From Altererythrobacter lutimaris (GTDB taxonomy: Bacteria > Pseudomonadota > Alphaproteobacteria > Sphingomonadales > Sphingomonadaceae): a DNA stretch of 64,000 nucleotides. The stretch is from positions 1,054,001 through 1,118,000 of the forward strand of contig NZ_JABWTA010000001.1 in the NCBI RefSeq assembly GCF_013371495.1, given 5' to 3'. Below are positions 44,575 to 53,540 of the stretch, in pieces. The notes under the pieces are model-generated. The model was not told where the DNA came from. It searched no databases and saw only the letters and a list, made by a program, of their open reading frames with translations. Position numbers and translations under genes: made by a program. Numbering within the stretch: the first letter of the stretch is position 1; every line of letters begins with the position of its first letter.

Positions 44575-45891
44575 TTGAACACGCACACGATTAAGCACCG
44601 CTTGGGTTTGAGTGCCCTCGCCTGTGCTACCGTTCTGGCAAGCGCTACGCCGCTTCTCGCTCAGGAACGGCCGATTGCCTTTACCGGCGCGACGATCATG
44701 CCCATGACCGGCGAGACGATCGAGAACGGCACGATCGTTGTCCATGAAGGCAAGATCACGGCGATCGGCGCGACTGTAGCTCTGTCAGAAGGCACGGAAG
44801 TGCGCGATGCCACCGGCAAAGTCATTTTGCCCGGCATTGTCGATACGCACTCGCATATCGGCCAGGTCCAGGGCGCTGACCGGAGCGCACCGATCCAGCC
44901 GGACGTGCGCGCGATGGATGCGATCAATCCCAAGGACAAAAGCCTCGAAAAAGCGCGCGCAGGCGGCGTAACTTTCGCGAACGTAATGCCTGGCTCCGGC
45001 CATTTGATGAGCGGCCAGACTTTCTACATGAAGCTGCGGCGCGGCGATTTCATTGAAGACGTCGCAGTGCGCGATGACGATGGCAAGATGCTCGGCGGCA
45101 TGAAAATGGCCAACGGGACGAACTCAATCCGCGACAATGCAGGTTGGCCGGGTACACGCGCAAAGTCAGCCGCATTGGTCCGCGCCAAGTTCATCGATGC
45201 AAAGCCCTATTGCGACGGCAAAAAAGAAAAACGCGATCTTGCCAAGGACGCTCTGTGCGAAATCATGGCAGGCGAGCGGCTTGTGCACTTCCACACGCAC
45301 CGCGCGGACGATATTATGACGGTGCTTCGCCTGCGAGACGAGTTCGGTTTCAAAGTGCTCATCCAGCACGGCATGGAAAGCGGCGATATTGCTGACCGCA
45401 TTGCGGCAGCAGGTATTCCCGTCTCGCACATTCTGGTTGACGCGCCGGGTGGCAAATTGGAAGCGATGAATTCGCGGATTACGTCCGCTGGCGATCTGGA
45501 AAAAGCAGGCGTGCTTGTTTCGCTTCATTCGGACGACCCCATTGTTGATAGCCGGATGATGTTCCGTCAGGCAGCGCTGGCTGTGCGCGGCGGGATGACC
45601 CGCGAAGGCGCCTTGCGCGCGTTAACAATCAACCCGGCGAAACAGGTGGGGCTCGATGATCGCATCGGCTCGCTCGAAGTCGGCAAGGATGCAGACTTGC
45701 TGGTGATGGATGGCGATCCGCTGTCGATCTACACCAAGCTGCTTGAGACATGGGTCGAAGGCGATCTTGTCTGGGACCGCAGCAATCCGGAACAAGCGGC
45801 ATTCGCAACCGGCGGTGAAGGCACGGCCAGCAATGGCCGCTCGATGCACCACCTCGACCTAGAAGCGCATGCGATGGAGAATGACCAATGA
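44575..45891 (+). CDS. Secreted amidohydrolase family protein (metal-dependent), first of a pair
   Basis: The 438-residue protein has a signal peptide (to about residue 30, LLAQ) and an amidohydrolase fold. The metal-binding HxH lies in GIVDTHSHIG near residue 94, histidines in VHFHTHRADD and VLIQHGMESGD, and the conserved aspartate in SLHSDDPIVDSR. C-terminal strands end DLLVMDGDPLSIYTKL. Such exported enzymes act on dipeptides, lactams or related amides, and the substrate is unknown. The start is TTG at 44575 behind GGGAGAG. Its stop overlaps the next gene by 4 bases. Confidence 0.88.
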   Translation: MNTHTIKHRLGLSALACATVLASATPLLAQERPIAFTGATIMPMTGETIENGTIVVHEGKITAIGATVALSEGTEVRDATGKVILPGIVDTHSHIGQVQGADRSAPIQPDVRAMDAINPKDKSLEKARAGGVTFANVMPGSGHLMSGQTFYMKLRRGDFIEDVAVRDDDGKMLGGMKMANGTNSIRDNAGWPGTRAKSAALVRAKFIDAKPYCDGKKEKRDLAKDALCEIMAGERLVHFHTHRADDIMTVLRLRDEFGFKVLIQHGMESGDIADRIAAAGIPVSHILVDAPGGKLEAMNSRITSAGDLEKAGVLVSLHSDDPIVDSRMMFRQAALAVRGGMTREGALRALTINPAKQVGLDDRIGSLEVGKDADLLVMDGDPLSIYTKLLETWVEGDLVWDRSNPEQAAFATGGEGTASNGRSMHHLDLEAHAMENDQ

Positions 45892-47114
45892 GCATTCGGA
45901 CAAATCTCTCGCGCGCTGCTGTGGCATTTGGAGCCGCACTTACTTTCGCAATGCCGGCATGGGCGCAAGATATCGCTGTTCGCGGCGAGACGCTTTACAC
46001 CATGGCGGGCGAGCCGATCGCCGATGGCATAGTGGTGATCGAGGATGGCATGATCAGCGCGGTTGGCCCTGCATCGAGCACGCCTATGCCATCCGGCATG
46101 CAGGTGATGACAGCAAAGGTAGTCACACCCGGTCTGGTCGACGCGCACAGCACTGTTGGTCTTTCCGGCTATCTCAACCAGCCGCACGATCAGGATCAGC
46201 TCGAGAAATCATCGCCGATCCAGCCTGAGTTGCGCGCGATTGATGCTTACAATCCGAAGGAACGTCTGGTGCAGTGGGTCCGCGAACTCGGCGTCACGAC
46301 GCTCCACACAGGGCATGGCCCCGGCGCGCTGATTTCAGGTCAAACCATGATCGTGAAAACAACAGGTGAGACCGTGGATGACGCCGTAGTCGTGCCGCGC
46401 GCTATGGTTGCGGCCAATCTTGGCTCCTGGGCGCTAGATAACAGCGGCAAGGCACCGGGCACTCGCTCTAAACAGATTGCGCTGCTTCGCGGCGCCTTGG
46501 TGAAGGCGCAGAACGCAGCAAACGCTCCTGCGAAGAAAGACGCTCCTGCCAAGCGCGACCTGATGGTCGAAGCCATGCGCGACGTGCTCGACGGCAAAGT
46601 GCCGCTGATGGTCACAGCATGGAGAGCGCAGGACATCCTGAGCGCGCTGCGCCTCAAGGAAGAGTTCGGGATCGAGCTCGTGATCGATGGAGCAGCCGAC
46701 GCCTATCTGGTGATCGACGAGCTTCGTGAAGCGGGCGTGTCAGTCATTCTGCACCCTCCCCGCGCGCGCCAGTTCGGCGATCTTGAGAATGCAAGCTTCG
46801 ATACTGGCGCCAAACTGCGCGACGCTGGCATCCCGTTCGCCTATCAGTCCGGCTTTGAGGCTTATGTGCCCAAGACCCGCGTAGTCCTATGGGAAGCCGC
46901 TGTCGGCGCTGCCAATGGCCTCGGCATGGAAGACGCGCTGAAAGCGATCACTATCGATGCCGCAGCGCTGATTGGAGTGTCCGAGAAAGTCGGCTCGCTC
47001 GAAGTCGGCAAGCATGGCGATGTTGCGATGTTCAACGGCGATCCGTTCGAAACGACGAACTTCGTGACAGGCGTTGTCATCGAAGGTGTAGTCGTAAGCA
47101 ACGAAGCGCGCTGA
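45888..47114 (+). CDS. Secreted amidohydrolase-fold protein lacking metal histidines, second of a pair
   Basis: The 408-residue protein has a signal peptide (WAQ cleavage near residue 26) and overall amidohydrolase similarity to its neighbour: GLVDAHSTVGLSG aligns with the HxH region, and the C terminus LEVGKHGDVAMFNGDPF is conserved. The second histidine of HxH is a serine/threonine position, and the VHFHTH and IQHG histidines are replaced (PLMVTAW, LVIDGAAD). The metal site is therefore probably lost. It is coupled to the intact partner by ATGA, which suggests a heteromer with a regulatory or scaffold role. That is inference. Confidence 0.82.
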   Translation: MSIRTNLSRAAVAFGAALTFAMPAWAQDIAVRGETLYTMAGEPIADGIVVIEDGMISAVGPASSTPMPSGMQVMTAKVVTPGLVDAHSTVGLSGYLNQPHDQDQLEKSSPIQPELRAIDAYNPKERLVQWVRELGVTTLHTGHGPGALISGQTMIVKTTGETVDDAVVVPRAMVAANLGSWALDNSGKAPGTRSKQIALLRGALVKAQNAANAPAKKDAPAKRDLMVEAMRDVLDGKVPLMVTAWRAQDILSALRLKEEFGIELVIDGAADAYLVIDELREAGVSVILHPPRARQFGDLENASFDTGAKLRDAGIPFAYQSGFEAYVPKTRVVLWEAAVGAANGLGMEDALKAITIDAAALIGVSEKVGSLEVGKHGDVAMFNGDPFETTNFVTGVVIEGVVVSNEAR

Positions 47115-47142
47115 TCCGCATTCACTGAGGAATTTCACTGCA

Positions 47143-47850
47143 ATGACGCAAGGTTTTACGCCCGGTTCGTCGGACCAGACCTATGAAGAAGTGGTGCTCG
47201 GTCGCCGCTCGATCCGAGGCTATCTCGACAAACCTGTCCCGCAGGAGCTGATCGAAGAGATTCTCGGCATGGCGATGCGCTCGCCATCCTCCATGAATAC
47301 GCAGCCCTATCACTTCCATGTGATCACCGGAGAGCCGCTCGACCGTATCCGCAAGGGCAATACGGAAAACATCCTCGCCGGTGTTCCCGATAGCCGTGAG
47401 TTTCGCCGTGGGCATGCCTTTGAAGGGGTTCACCGCGAGCGGCAGGTTGGCTGTGCGATCCAGCTGTTCGAAGCGATGGGGATTGAGCGTGACGACAAGG
47501 AAAAACGGCAAGACTGGGTGCTGCGCGGTTTCCGCCAGTTCGACGCGCCGGTTTGTGTGATCGTCACTTACGACAAGGAATTGTCGGACAGCGATGACAC
47601 CGCGTTTGATTGCGGCGCAGTCACCACTGCGCTCGTCAACGCGGCGTGGAGCCGCGGCCTGGGCTGTGTAATCAACAGCCAGGGCATCATGCAGAGCCCA
47701 GTTGTCCGCGAACACGCGAGTATTTCGGACGATCAAGTGATCATGAAAGCAGTCGCAATGGGCTGGCCTGACCCGGATTTCCCGGCGAATCCGGTCAAGA
47801 TCACACGCCGCAAAGTCAGTGAAGCAGCACGGTTCGTGGGGTTTGACTAA
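47143..47850 (+). CDS. Nitroreductase family protein
   Basis: The 235-residue protein has the FMN-binding start of the nitroreductase fold, VVLGRRSIRGYLDKPVPQEL, then MRSPSSMNTQPYHFHVITGE (FMN contact), and SRGLGCVINSQGIMQSP with a C-terminal KITRRKVSEAARFVGFD. It reduces nitro- or quinone-like compounds using NAD(P)H. The physiological substrate is unknown. It follows the second amidohydrolase by 28 bases on the same strand. Confidence 0.92.
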   Translation: MTQGFTPGSSDQTYEEVVLGRRSIRGYLDKPVPQELIEEILGMAMRSPSSMNTQPYHFHVITGEPLDRIRKGNTENILAGVPDSREFRRGHAFEGVHRERQVGCAIQLFEAMGIERDDKEKRQDWVLRGFRQFDAPVCVIVTYDKELSDSDDTAFDCGAVTTALVNAAWSRGLGCVINSQGIMQSPVVREHASISDDQVIMKAVAMGWPDPDFPANPVKITRRKVSEAARFVGFD

Positions 47851-47925
47851 GCTCCGTTAGGGACCCTCCAGCGCAGACCTAAGAGGTTCTCCGCCTCTGA
47901 GTAGTCATGGCGGCTCGCTTTTGCG

Positions 47926-48768
47926 CTACGATGTCGCATTATCCGTGTTAATAACAAGAATGTCTGGCTTTAGTGACCGCAGCAAATCACTGGTGACACT
48001 ACCCAGCGTGGCCTGTCGGAACCCGCTTTGGCCGTGACTTCCCAACACCACTAACCCCTCGCTCGCCAAGTCACAGCGCTTCTCGAATTCGCGGGTGATG
48101 GTCTTGTGCGTTCCGCCACGCCCGAGCGCGGAGGTGGCATTGCTGAGCGAAGGTTCTGCCTCTGCAAGCGCAGTCATGAATGTCTCCATAGCCTTCTGCT
48201 CATGCGCCTCGACTTCCTCAGCAACGTAGCTGTCGCGTTGGAACCCTTCGAACGGCACATGCCAGGCGTGCACCACATGGACCTGTGCATCGGGAAACAT
48301 CCTCGCAGCAGTGATGATCGCATATTTGGAGTCGGCTGAAAAATCAGTCCCGGCGATGATGTGTCGATAGGACGAACGCGGGCGTTGCTTGACCACAAGA
48401 ACCGGCTTCTTCGTGTTGCGCAACACATAGTCGACGGCCGTGCCAAGAAAGAAATCGCCAAGGGAGTTGTAACGCGCAGGCCCAACGACCAGCAGCTCTA
48501 CATCATCGGCTTTACTAGCCGAAGCAATCGCATGCGGCGGCGAGCCTTCCGGATAAGCAAACTCAACATCGCACTCGGTATCGCCAACACATTCGCGCAT
48601 GCGCTTGTCGAGCGATGCCCAATCGGCATTTTCGGCGTCCATGAAATCGAGCGCATGAACGAGGCGAAGTGCCTTTCCGGTTCGCGCACACAGCGCCAAA
48701 GCACGGTCAATCGCCCGATCCGCACGCGAACTGAAATCCGTCGCAACCAGGATTTTTGTGTTCAACAC
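47926..48768 (-). CDS. Universal stress protein with two UspA domains
   Basis: The 280-residue protein is a tandem of two UspA domains. The first has KILVATDFSSRADRAID and VELLVVGPARYNSLGD. The second has HIIAGTDFSADSKYAII and the ATP-binding LVVLGSHGQSGFRQATLGSV, which fits G2xG9xGS/T. The start is the GTG at 48768, seven bases after AGGAG. The frame upstream has no binding site. It probably helps survival under starvation or redox stress. It is transcribed toward the nitroreductase, with about 75 bases between the stops. Confidence 0.9.
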   Translation of the reverse strand: MLNTKILVATDFSSRADRAIDRALALCARTGKALRLVHALDFMDAENADWASLDKRMRECVGDTECDVEFAYPEGSPPHAIASASKADDVELLVVGPARYNSLGDFFLGTAVDYVLRNTKKPVLVVKQRPRSSYRHIIAGTDFSADSKYAIITAARMFPDAQVHVVHAWHVPFEGFQRDSYVAEEVEAHEQKAMETFMTALAEAEPSLSNATSALGRGGTHKTITREFEKRCDLASEGLVVLGSHGQSGFRQATLGSVTSDLLRSLKPDILVINTDNATS

Positions 48769-48848
48769 CAGATTTCTCCTCACTGGGAGAATGATACAGG
48801 ATATCAAAACTTACTGCAAACGATTCTCAAAAGGGGGTAACCCTCGGA

Positions 48849-50054
48849 TCAGCGCAAGCTCACTACATTATCGGCTTCCGGACGCTGGCGGCTGCCATCA
48901 TAGAGGCTCGCCATCGGCTCGTCCGCGACTATGTACTGCTCGGCATTGCCGAAGCCATTAAAGCCCGTCTTCATCGCTGCGCCATAAGCGCCGATCATGC
49001 CGACCTCGATATAGTCGCCTGCCTGAATGTCGCTGGGTAATGGGAATGGCCCGGCCATATAGTCCGCATCATCGCAGGTCGGGCCATAGAAGGCGAAATC
49101 CATCTCTGGATCGCGCAACTCATCTTCGAGTGCGCGAACCGGGAATTTCCAGCCGACATGCGCTGCATCATAGAGCGCACCATATGCGCCATCATTGATA
49201 TAGAGCTCATCGCCGCGGCGCTTCTCAACTTGGACGATCAGTGAGGAATATTCCGCGGACAGCGCCCTGCCCGGCTCGCACCATAGTTCAGCGTTGTATG
49301 CAATCGGCAGCGCGTAATAATGCTGGTGGATGATCTGGAAGTAATCCTCGAGCGGAGGCGGCTCCATGCCCGGATAGATGCTCGGGAAACCGCCGCCGAC
49401 ATCCACCATGTCGATTACGACTGACGCCTCTGCAATCGCCGCACGCGTACGGTCGAGCGCCTGCACAAATGCAAACGGGCTCATCGCTTGGCTGCCCACG
49501 TGGAAGCACACACCGAGCCAGTCACAATGCTGGCGCGCGTTCTGAAGCAGCGCAGGCGCTTCCAACAGGTCGCAGCCGAACTTTGCGGCCAGCGAGAGCT
49601 CGGAAAATTCGGATGAGACACGCAGGCGTACAGCGAGCCGCAAATCGGTCGCAGCTTCGCCTGTTTCCGGGTCGCGGCAAGCCTCGACAATCTTCTCCAA
49701 CTCTTCCTGCGTGTCGAGACTGAAGGTCTTGCAGCCGTGCTTGTGATAGGCCTCGGCAATCGCCTTGCGCGTCTTGATCGGATGCATGAAGCACAAGGTC
49801 GCATCGGGCAGAGCCGCGCGCACCAGCCGCACTTCCGCGATCGACGCGACATCGTAATGCGTAACGCCTGCTTCCCAAAGCACAGTGATCAGTTCAGGCG
49901 ATGGGTTGGCCTTCACCGCATAAAGCACTTTGCCCGGAAACTTCTCAACGAAGAAGCGAGCAGCGCGCATGGCGGCGTGCGGACGATTGAGGATGACAGG
50001 TTCGTCCGGCGCGACGTCGCGGACTACAGCCTTGGCGTTGGGATAGATGTGCAA
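48849..50054 (-). CDS. Ornithine decarboxylase (type III fold PLP enzyme)
   Basis: The 401-residue protein is an alanine-racemase-fold PLP decarboxylase. The cofactor lysine is in LYAVKANPSPEL near residue 47, with HVGSQA near 192, VDVGGGFPSIYPGMEPPP near 220, EPGRALSA near 266 and the dimer-interface catalytic cysteine region in YGPTCDDADYMAGP. The GPTCDDxD pattern fits ornithine/lysine decarboxylases, here most likely ornithine to putrescine. The start is TTG at 50054 with GGGGG nine bases ahead, and it is reported that such genes in alphaproteobacteria carry a structured leader. Confidence 0.92.
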   Translation of the reverse strand: MHIYPNAKAVVRDVAPDEPVILNRPHAAMRAARFFVEKFPGKVLYAVKANPSPELITVLWEAGVTHYDVASIAEVRLVRAALPDATLCFMHPIKTRKAIAEAYHKHGCKTFSLDTQEELEKIVEACRDPETGEAATDLRLAVRLRVSSEFSELSLAAKFGCDLLEAPALLQNARQHCDWLGVCFHVGSQAMSPFAFVQALDRTRAAIAEASVVIDMVDVGGGFPSIYPGMEPPPLEDYFQIIHQHYYALPIAYNAELWCEPGRALSAEYSSLIVQVEKRRGDELYINDGAYGALYDAAHVGWKFPVRALEDELRDPEMDFAFYGPTCDDADYMAGPFPLPSDIQAGDYIEVGMIGAYGAAMKTGFNGFGNAEQYIVADEPMASLYDGSRQRPEADNVVSLR

Positions 50055-50167
50055 CTCAAGGGACCCCCTAAAGGTTCAGTGTTCAACCAAACGGTTACGA
50101 GCCTGCCTTGCGGATGTCCCTTGGGGCAGAAGTGGCGCGCGTATAAGCGCTCGGGAGGAAAACGCAA
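50055..50167 (-). promoter_or_regulatory. Promoter and structured leader of the ornithine decarboxylase gene
   Basis: A promoter (-35 TTGCGT at 50167-50162, 16-base spacer, -10 TATACG at 50145-50140) would start an RNA near 50133. The leader then folds a hairpin (CTGCC 50129-50125 with GGCAG 50107-50103). Its loop contains an 8-base stretch (50123-50116) complementary to 50064-50057, next to the ribosome binding site. The result is a possible pseudoknot over the start. speF-type leaders are known before alphaproteobacterial ornithine decarboxylase genes. Whether this one belongs to that family was not tested. Confidence 0.5.
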
Positions 50168-50222
50168 ATCAAAAAATGCAGTTCCCGACGCGCAAGAAAT
50201 TTTCCCACGCTAGGCACGGATA

Positions 50223-50780
50223 TCAGGACTGGAAGCTGACTTCCGGTACCTGATCGACCACGCCCAACTCGCTGTCATCCAAGCGGTGAAAGTCGGCGTC
50301 CCTGAAACCCAGCCCGCTTGCGAACAGCACGGCAGGAAAGCTTTCCCGCGCGGTGTTGTAGCGCGACACAGCTGCGTTCAGTGCGCGGCGTGCGGCCGCC
50401 AGCTTGTCTTCCACCATGGAAAGCTCGCGCTGCAATTCCTGAAAATTGGCAGAAGCCTTCAAGTCCGGATAGGCCTCACCCAGTGCAAGCAAGCGATCGA
50501 GCGCGATCTTGAATTGCTTCTCATCAGTAGACTGGATCGGGCCTTCAGCAGCCTTTGAGCGAGCGGCGATGACAGCTTCGAGCGTCTCGCTTTCATGGCT
50601 GGCATAGCCTTTCACGGTTTCAACCAGATTGGGGACCAGATCATGCCGCTGGCGCAGTTGAGCATCGATATCAGCAACGCCCTGATTTACGTTCTGTCGC
50701 AAACCAACCAGCCGGTTGTAAATGCCAATCGCAAGAATGCCGACCAGCACAATCAAACCTATGACAATAAAGAACCCCAT
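50223..50780 (-). CDS. lemA: LemA family protein
   Basis: The 185-residue protein has one N-terminal transmembrane helix (FFIVIGLIVLVGILAIGIYN) and the LemA helical domain: LRQNVNQGVADIDAQLRQRH, DLVPNLVETVKGYASHE, LDRLLALGEAYPDLKAS, and the C-terminal AVSRYNTARESFPAVLFAS motif. LemA proteins are membrane-anchored and of unknown function. It is divergent from a DUF3137 gene with 72 bases between, a pairing I have often seen. Confidence 0.94.
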   Translation of the reverse strand: MGFFIVIGLIVLVGILAIGIYNRLVGLRQNVNQGVADIDAQLRQRHDLVPNLVETVKGYASHESETLEAVIAARSKAAEGPIQSTDEKQFKIALDRLLALGEAYPDLKASANFQELQRELSMVEDKLAAARRALNAAVSRYNTARESFPAVLFASGLGFRDADFHRLDDSELGVVDQVPEVSFQS

Positions 50781-50852
50781 CGTCTCGTTTACTCCCTCTT
50801 TCCGTCAGCTGTGTTACTATGCCATAACAGCAAGAAATAAGCACGAAAGAAT

Positions 50853-51851
50853 ATGGTAAACACCACCAGCGTCTCCACTCTGATGAATGACGGGCTCGGC
50901 ACTTGGCTGGACGAGCGCGCGCAGATGCGAGCGGACGCCAAAGCCAAGGCATCTGGCCGCTGGACAAAGGCCGCATTTCTCGGCCTCCCGGCCCTGGCAT
51001 TCATGTGGTTTGGTCCGCCTTGGGCGCTCGACTGGAAGTTCATCATCAGCGCCTTCATAGTCGGTGGCGGATGGGCGTGGGGCTATGCGCCAATCAAAGC
51101 GGCGAAAAAGGAAATCAAAGTCGGGATCAACTCCGCAATCGCTCGCTCGCTTGGGCTTCAATACGAGCATGATGTGGAACCGGGCGGCGAATTTGAGGCT
51201 GCCAAGACATTCGGATTGCTCCCTCATTTCCACAAGTCTGCGTTTGAGGACCAATGGTCAGGCGAGCTGAAGGGACATGCTTTTCAGCTTTACGAAGCGC
51301 ATCTGCGCGAGCGCCGCAGTTCAGGCAAGAATACCCGCTACGTTACGGTGTTTCGCGGTGCGATCATCGCGATGGATTTCGGCCAGCCATTTCACTCGAT
51401 CACGCTCCTGCAGCGCGCTGGCAAGCACAAGAAATGGCTCGGGCTTGGCGGACGTAAGGACAGTGTGAGTTTTAACGGGCGCGAGCTGCATTATGTCGAT
51501 CAGGTGCATCCTGATTTCGAAGACACTTTCGAAGTCTGGTCTGACGATCAGGTCGAAGCGCGCACTCTGATCCACCCTAGCTATATCGAGCAATTGTTGG
51601 AGATCGAACGCGCTTTCTCTGGAGAGGAAATCCGAGCGCTGTTCCTCAATGGCGAGATCATCCTCGCTGTGGAAAGCGACGATATGTTCGAAAGCGGATC
51701 TATCGAGCCGCATGACGATGCACGCAAGGCTGCTGCGACACAGGACCAGTTCGCGATGCTGGCTGGGCTGGCGGTCAGAATCAATCAGAATGTCCGAGGT
51801 GATCGTTTGAGCGATCCGCTGCGCGCCCCAATCAACTCAAACGGTTCCTGA
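50853..51851 (+). CDS. DUF3137 domain protein, membrane
   Basis: The 332-residue protein has two hydrophobic segments near the N terminus (AAFLGLPALAFMWFGPPWAL and FIISAFIVGGGWAWGYAPI) and a large soluble DUF3137 domain (LKGHAFQLYEAHLRERRS, TVFRGAIIAMDFGQPFHSIT, FEVWSDDQVEARTLIHPSYI). DUF3137 proteins usually sit next to LemA genes. The function is unknown. It ends 20 bases inside the convergent nspC gene. Confidence 0.88.
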   Translation: MVNTTSVSTLMNDGLGTWLDERAQMRADAKAKASGRWTKAAFLGLPALAFMWFGPPWALDWKFIISAFIVGGGWAWGYAPIKAAKKEIKVGINSAIARSLGLQYEHDVEPGGEFEAAKTFGLLPHFHKSAFEDQWSGELKGHAFQLYEAHLRERRSSGKNTRYVTVFRGAIIAMDFGQPFHSITLLQRAGKHKKWLGLGGRKDSVSFNGRELHYVDQVHPDFEDTFEVWSDDQVEARTLIHPSYIEQLLEIERAFSGEEIRALFLNGEIILAVESDDMFESGSIEPHDDARKAAATQDQFAMLAGLAVRINQNVRGDRLSDPLRAPINSNGS

Positions 51852-53010
51852 AATCCTCGTAAGTGAATGCACGGACCAGATCCAAGTGATCGGTATCGCT
51901 GTCCCACAGATAGATTGACGGCAAAGCCACCCCATTAAAGGTCGTCGTCTTTACCATCGAATAATGCGCCTGATCCAAGAGGGCGAAGCGCGCGCCGGGC
52001 TGCGCTGGCACAGGCAAGCGATAATCGCCAATTACATCGCCTGCCAGACATGACGGACCACCCAGCCGGATCGGGATCTGGTCCTCGTCGGTCAACTCGC
52101 CGAGCATGGCGGGGCGATACGGCGCTTCAATCACATCGGGCATATGACAAGTCGCCGACACATCGGTAATGCCGAATGGAACGCCATTAAAGCCGGTATC
52201 AAGCAGCGTGCCGACGAGAATACCCGCATCCAATGCGACCGCTTCACCAGGCTCGAGATAGATTTCAGCGGCTGTGTCTTCTTTCGCGTCACGCAGGAAC
52301 TCGACCAACTCCTCGCGCTGATAGTCGGCCCGCGTGATGTGGTGACCACCGCCCATATTGATCCACTCAAGCTGACCGAAATAGGGCTCGATTGCATCGA
52401 ACACCGCATCCCAGGTCCGCTTCAGCGGTTCCAGATCCTGCTCACACAGATTGTGGAAGTGGATGCCGGTGACGCCTTCCATCACTTCGTCGGTAATCTG
52501 GTCGATCGGAAAGCCCAATCGCGATCCGGGCGATGAGGGATCGTATTTCGCTTCCTCGCCTGTCGGCACCATGGGATTGATACGCAGCCCGACATCAAAG
52601 TCCTGACCCGTGGTCCGGGCATGGTCGAGGATCAGCGCAGCGCGCTCGATCTGGCCGGGCGAGTTGAAGATCACATGGTCCGAAAGCCGCAACACCTCTT
52701 CCAGTTCGTCAGGTTTGTAGGCGGCGCAATAGGTCGCAATCTCGCCATCGTAGAACTCGGATGCAAGCCGCGCTTCCCAAAGCCCGCTGGTGCACACCCC
52801 GTCGAGATATTCGCCAATGACATGCGCGGTCGACCACATGGAGAACGCCTTAAGCGCTGCAAACATCTTGATGTCGGCTGCATCGCGGATCTCAGCCAGC
52901 ACCTGACAATTGGCGCGCAACTTCGCGGCATCGACGACGAATGCAGGGCTCTCGACACGCGAGAGATCAAAATGGGCGAACGCGCCCGGATCACCGGCTT
53001 TGGTTTGCAT
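51832..53010 (-). CDS. nspC: Carboxynorspermidine decarboxylase
   Basis: NspC removes CO2 from carboxyspermidine or carboxynorspermidine, the last step of the alternative spermidine pathway. The 392-residue PLP protein has the alanine-racemase fold with the cofactor lysine in MFAALKAFSMWSTA near residue 54, HFHNLCEQ near 185, WINMGGGHHITRADY near 230, LEPGEAV near 268 and the C-terminal LGGPSCLAGDVIGDYRLP near 333. Its start codon overlaps the macrodomain gene stop by one base (TGATG), so the two are coupled. Confidence 0.93.
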   Translation of the reverse strand: MQTKAGDPGAFAHFDLSRVESPAFVVDAAKLRANCQVLAEIRDAADIKMFAALKAFSMWSTAHVIGEYLDGVCTSGLWEARLASEFYDGEIATYCAAYKPDELEEVLRLSDHVIFNSPGQIERAALILDHARTTGQDFDVGLRINPMVPTGEEAKYDPSSPGSRLGFPIDQITDEVMEGVTGIHFHNLCEQDLEPLKRTWDAVFDAIEPYFGQLEWINMGGGHHITRADYQREELVEFLRDAKEDTAAEIYLEPGEAVALDAGILVGTLLDTGFNGVPFGITDVSATCHMPDVIEAPYRPAMLGELTDEDQIPIRLGGPSCLAGDVIGDYRLPVPAQPGARFALLDQAHYSMVKTTTFNGVALPSIYLWDSDTDHLDLVRAFTYEDFRNRLS

Positions 53011-53540
53011 CAGCTTTTCCCCAAAGCGTCAGTGAACTCAGCAAGGGCCGTTTCATCAAAACACACCAGCGAAATTAGCTCAAGAGCTCCTGCATGATGT
53101 ACGACAAAACCTGTTATCGTCTCAACGGCAGTCACTGCTGCCTTATTTAGCGGGTACTTGAAGATGCCCGTCGAAATGGCTGGAAACCCAATACTCTTGG
53201 CACCAATTTCCACCGCGCGTTGAAGAGATTCCCTATAACAGCTTGCCAGCTGCTCAGGCTCACCATTGCCGCCGCCACGCCAAACCGGGCCGACAGTGTG
53301 AATAATGTGAGCGGCTGGAAGGTCGTAACCTTTGGTGGTTTTCGCTTGCCCGGTCTTACACCCGCCAAGCAAGCGACACTCGTGCACGAGCTCCTTCCCC
53401 GCAGCACGATGTATCGCTCCGTCCACACCGCCACCTCCGAGCAAAGATGAATTCGCTGCATTGACGATGGCGTCAAACTCCATCGTCACGATGTTTCCTT
53501 GGACGGTTTCGATTGTTGTAGAGCCAATCTTTAAGCCCAT
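53010..53540 (-). CDS. Macro domain protein (ADP-ribose binding) inside the polyamine operon
   Basis: The 176-residue protein has the macrodomain core: [20 protein letters not shown] near residue 24, where the asparagines and glycines contact ADP-ribose, and [17 protein letters not shown] near 75. [20 protein letters not shown] follows near 115. It resembles YmdB-type O-acetyl-ADP-ribose deacetylases. It is coupled by single-base TGATG overlaps to the gene on each side. A role in the polyamine pathway has not been described to my knowledge, so the function here is inference. Confidence 0.92.
   Translation of the reverse strand: MGLKIGSTTIETVQGNIVTMEFDAIVNAANSSLLGGGGVDGAIHRAAGKELVHECRLLGGCKTGQAKTTKGYDLPAAHIIHTVGPVWRGGGNGEPEQLASCYRESLQRAVEIGAKSIGFPAISTGIFKYPLNKAAVTAVETITGFVVHHAGALELISLVCFDETALAEFTDALGKS

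Noticed and set aside
48770..48848. Possible FNR-type box upstream of the universal stress protein
   Set aside because: The best match has half sites 7 bases apart rather than the 4 required, so it does not fit the consensus.
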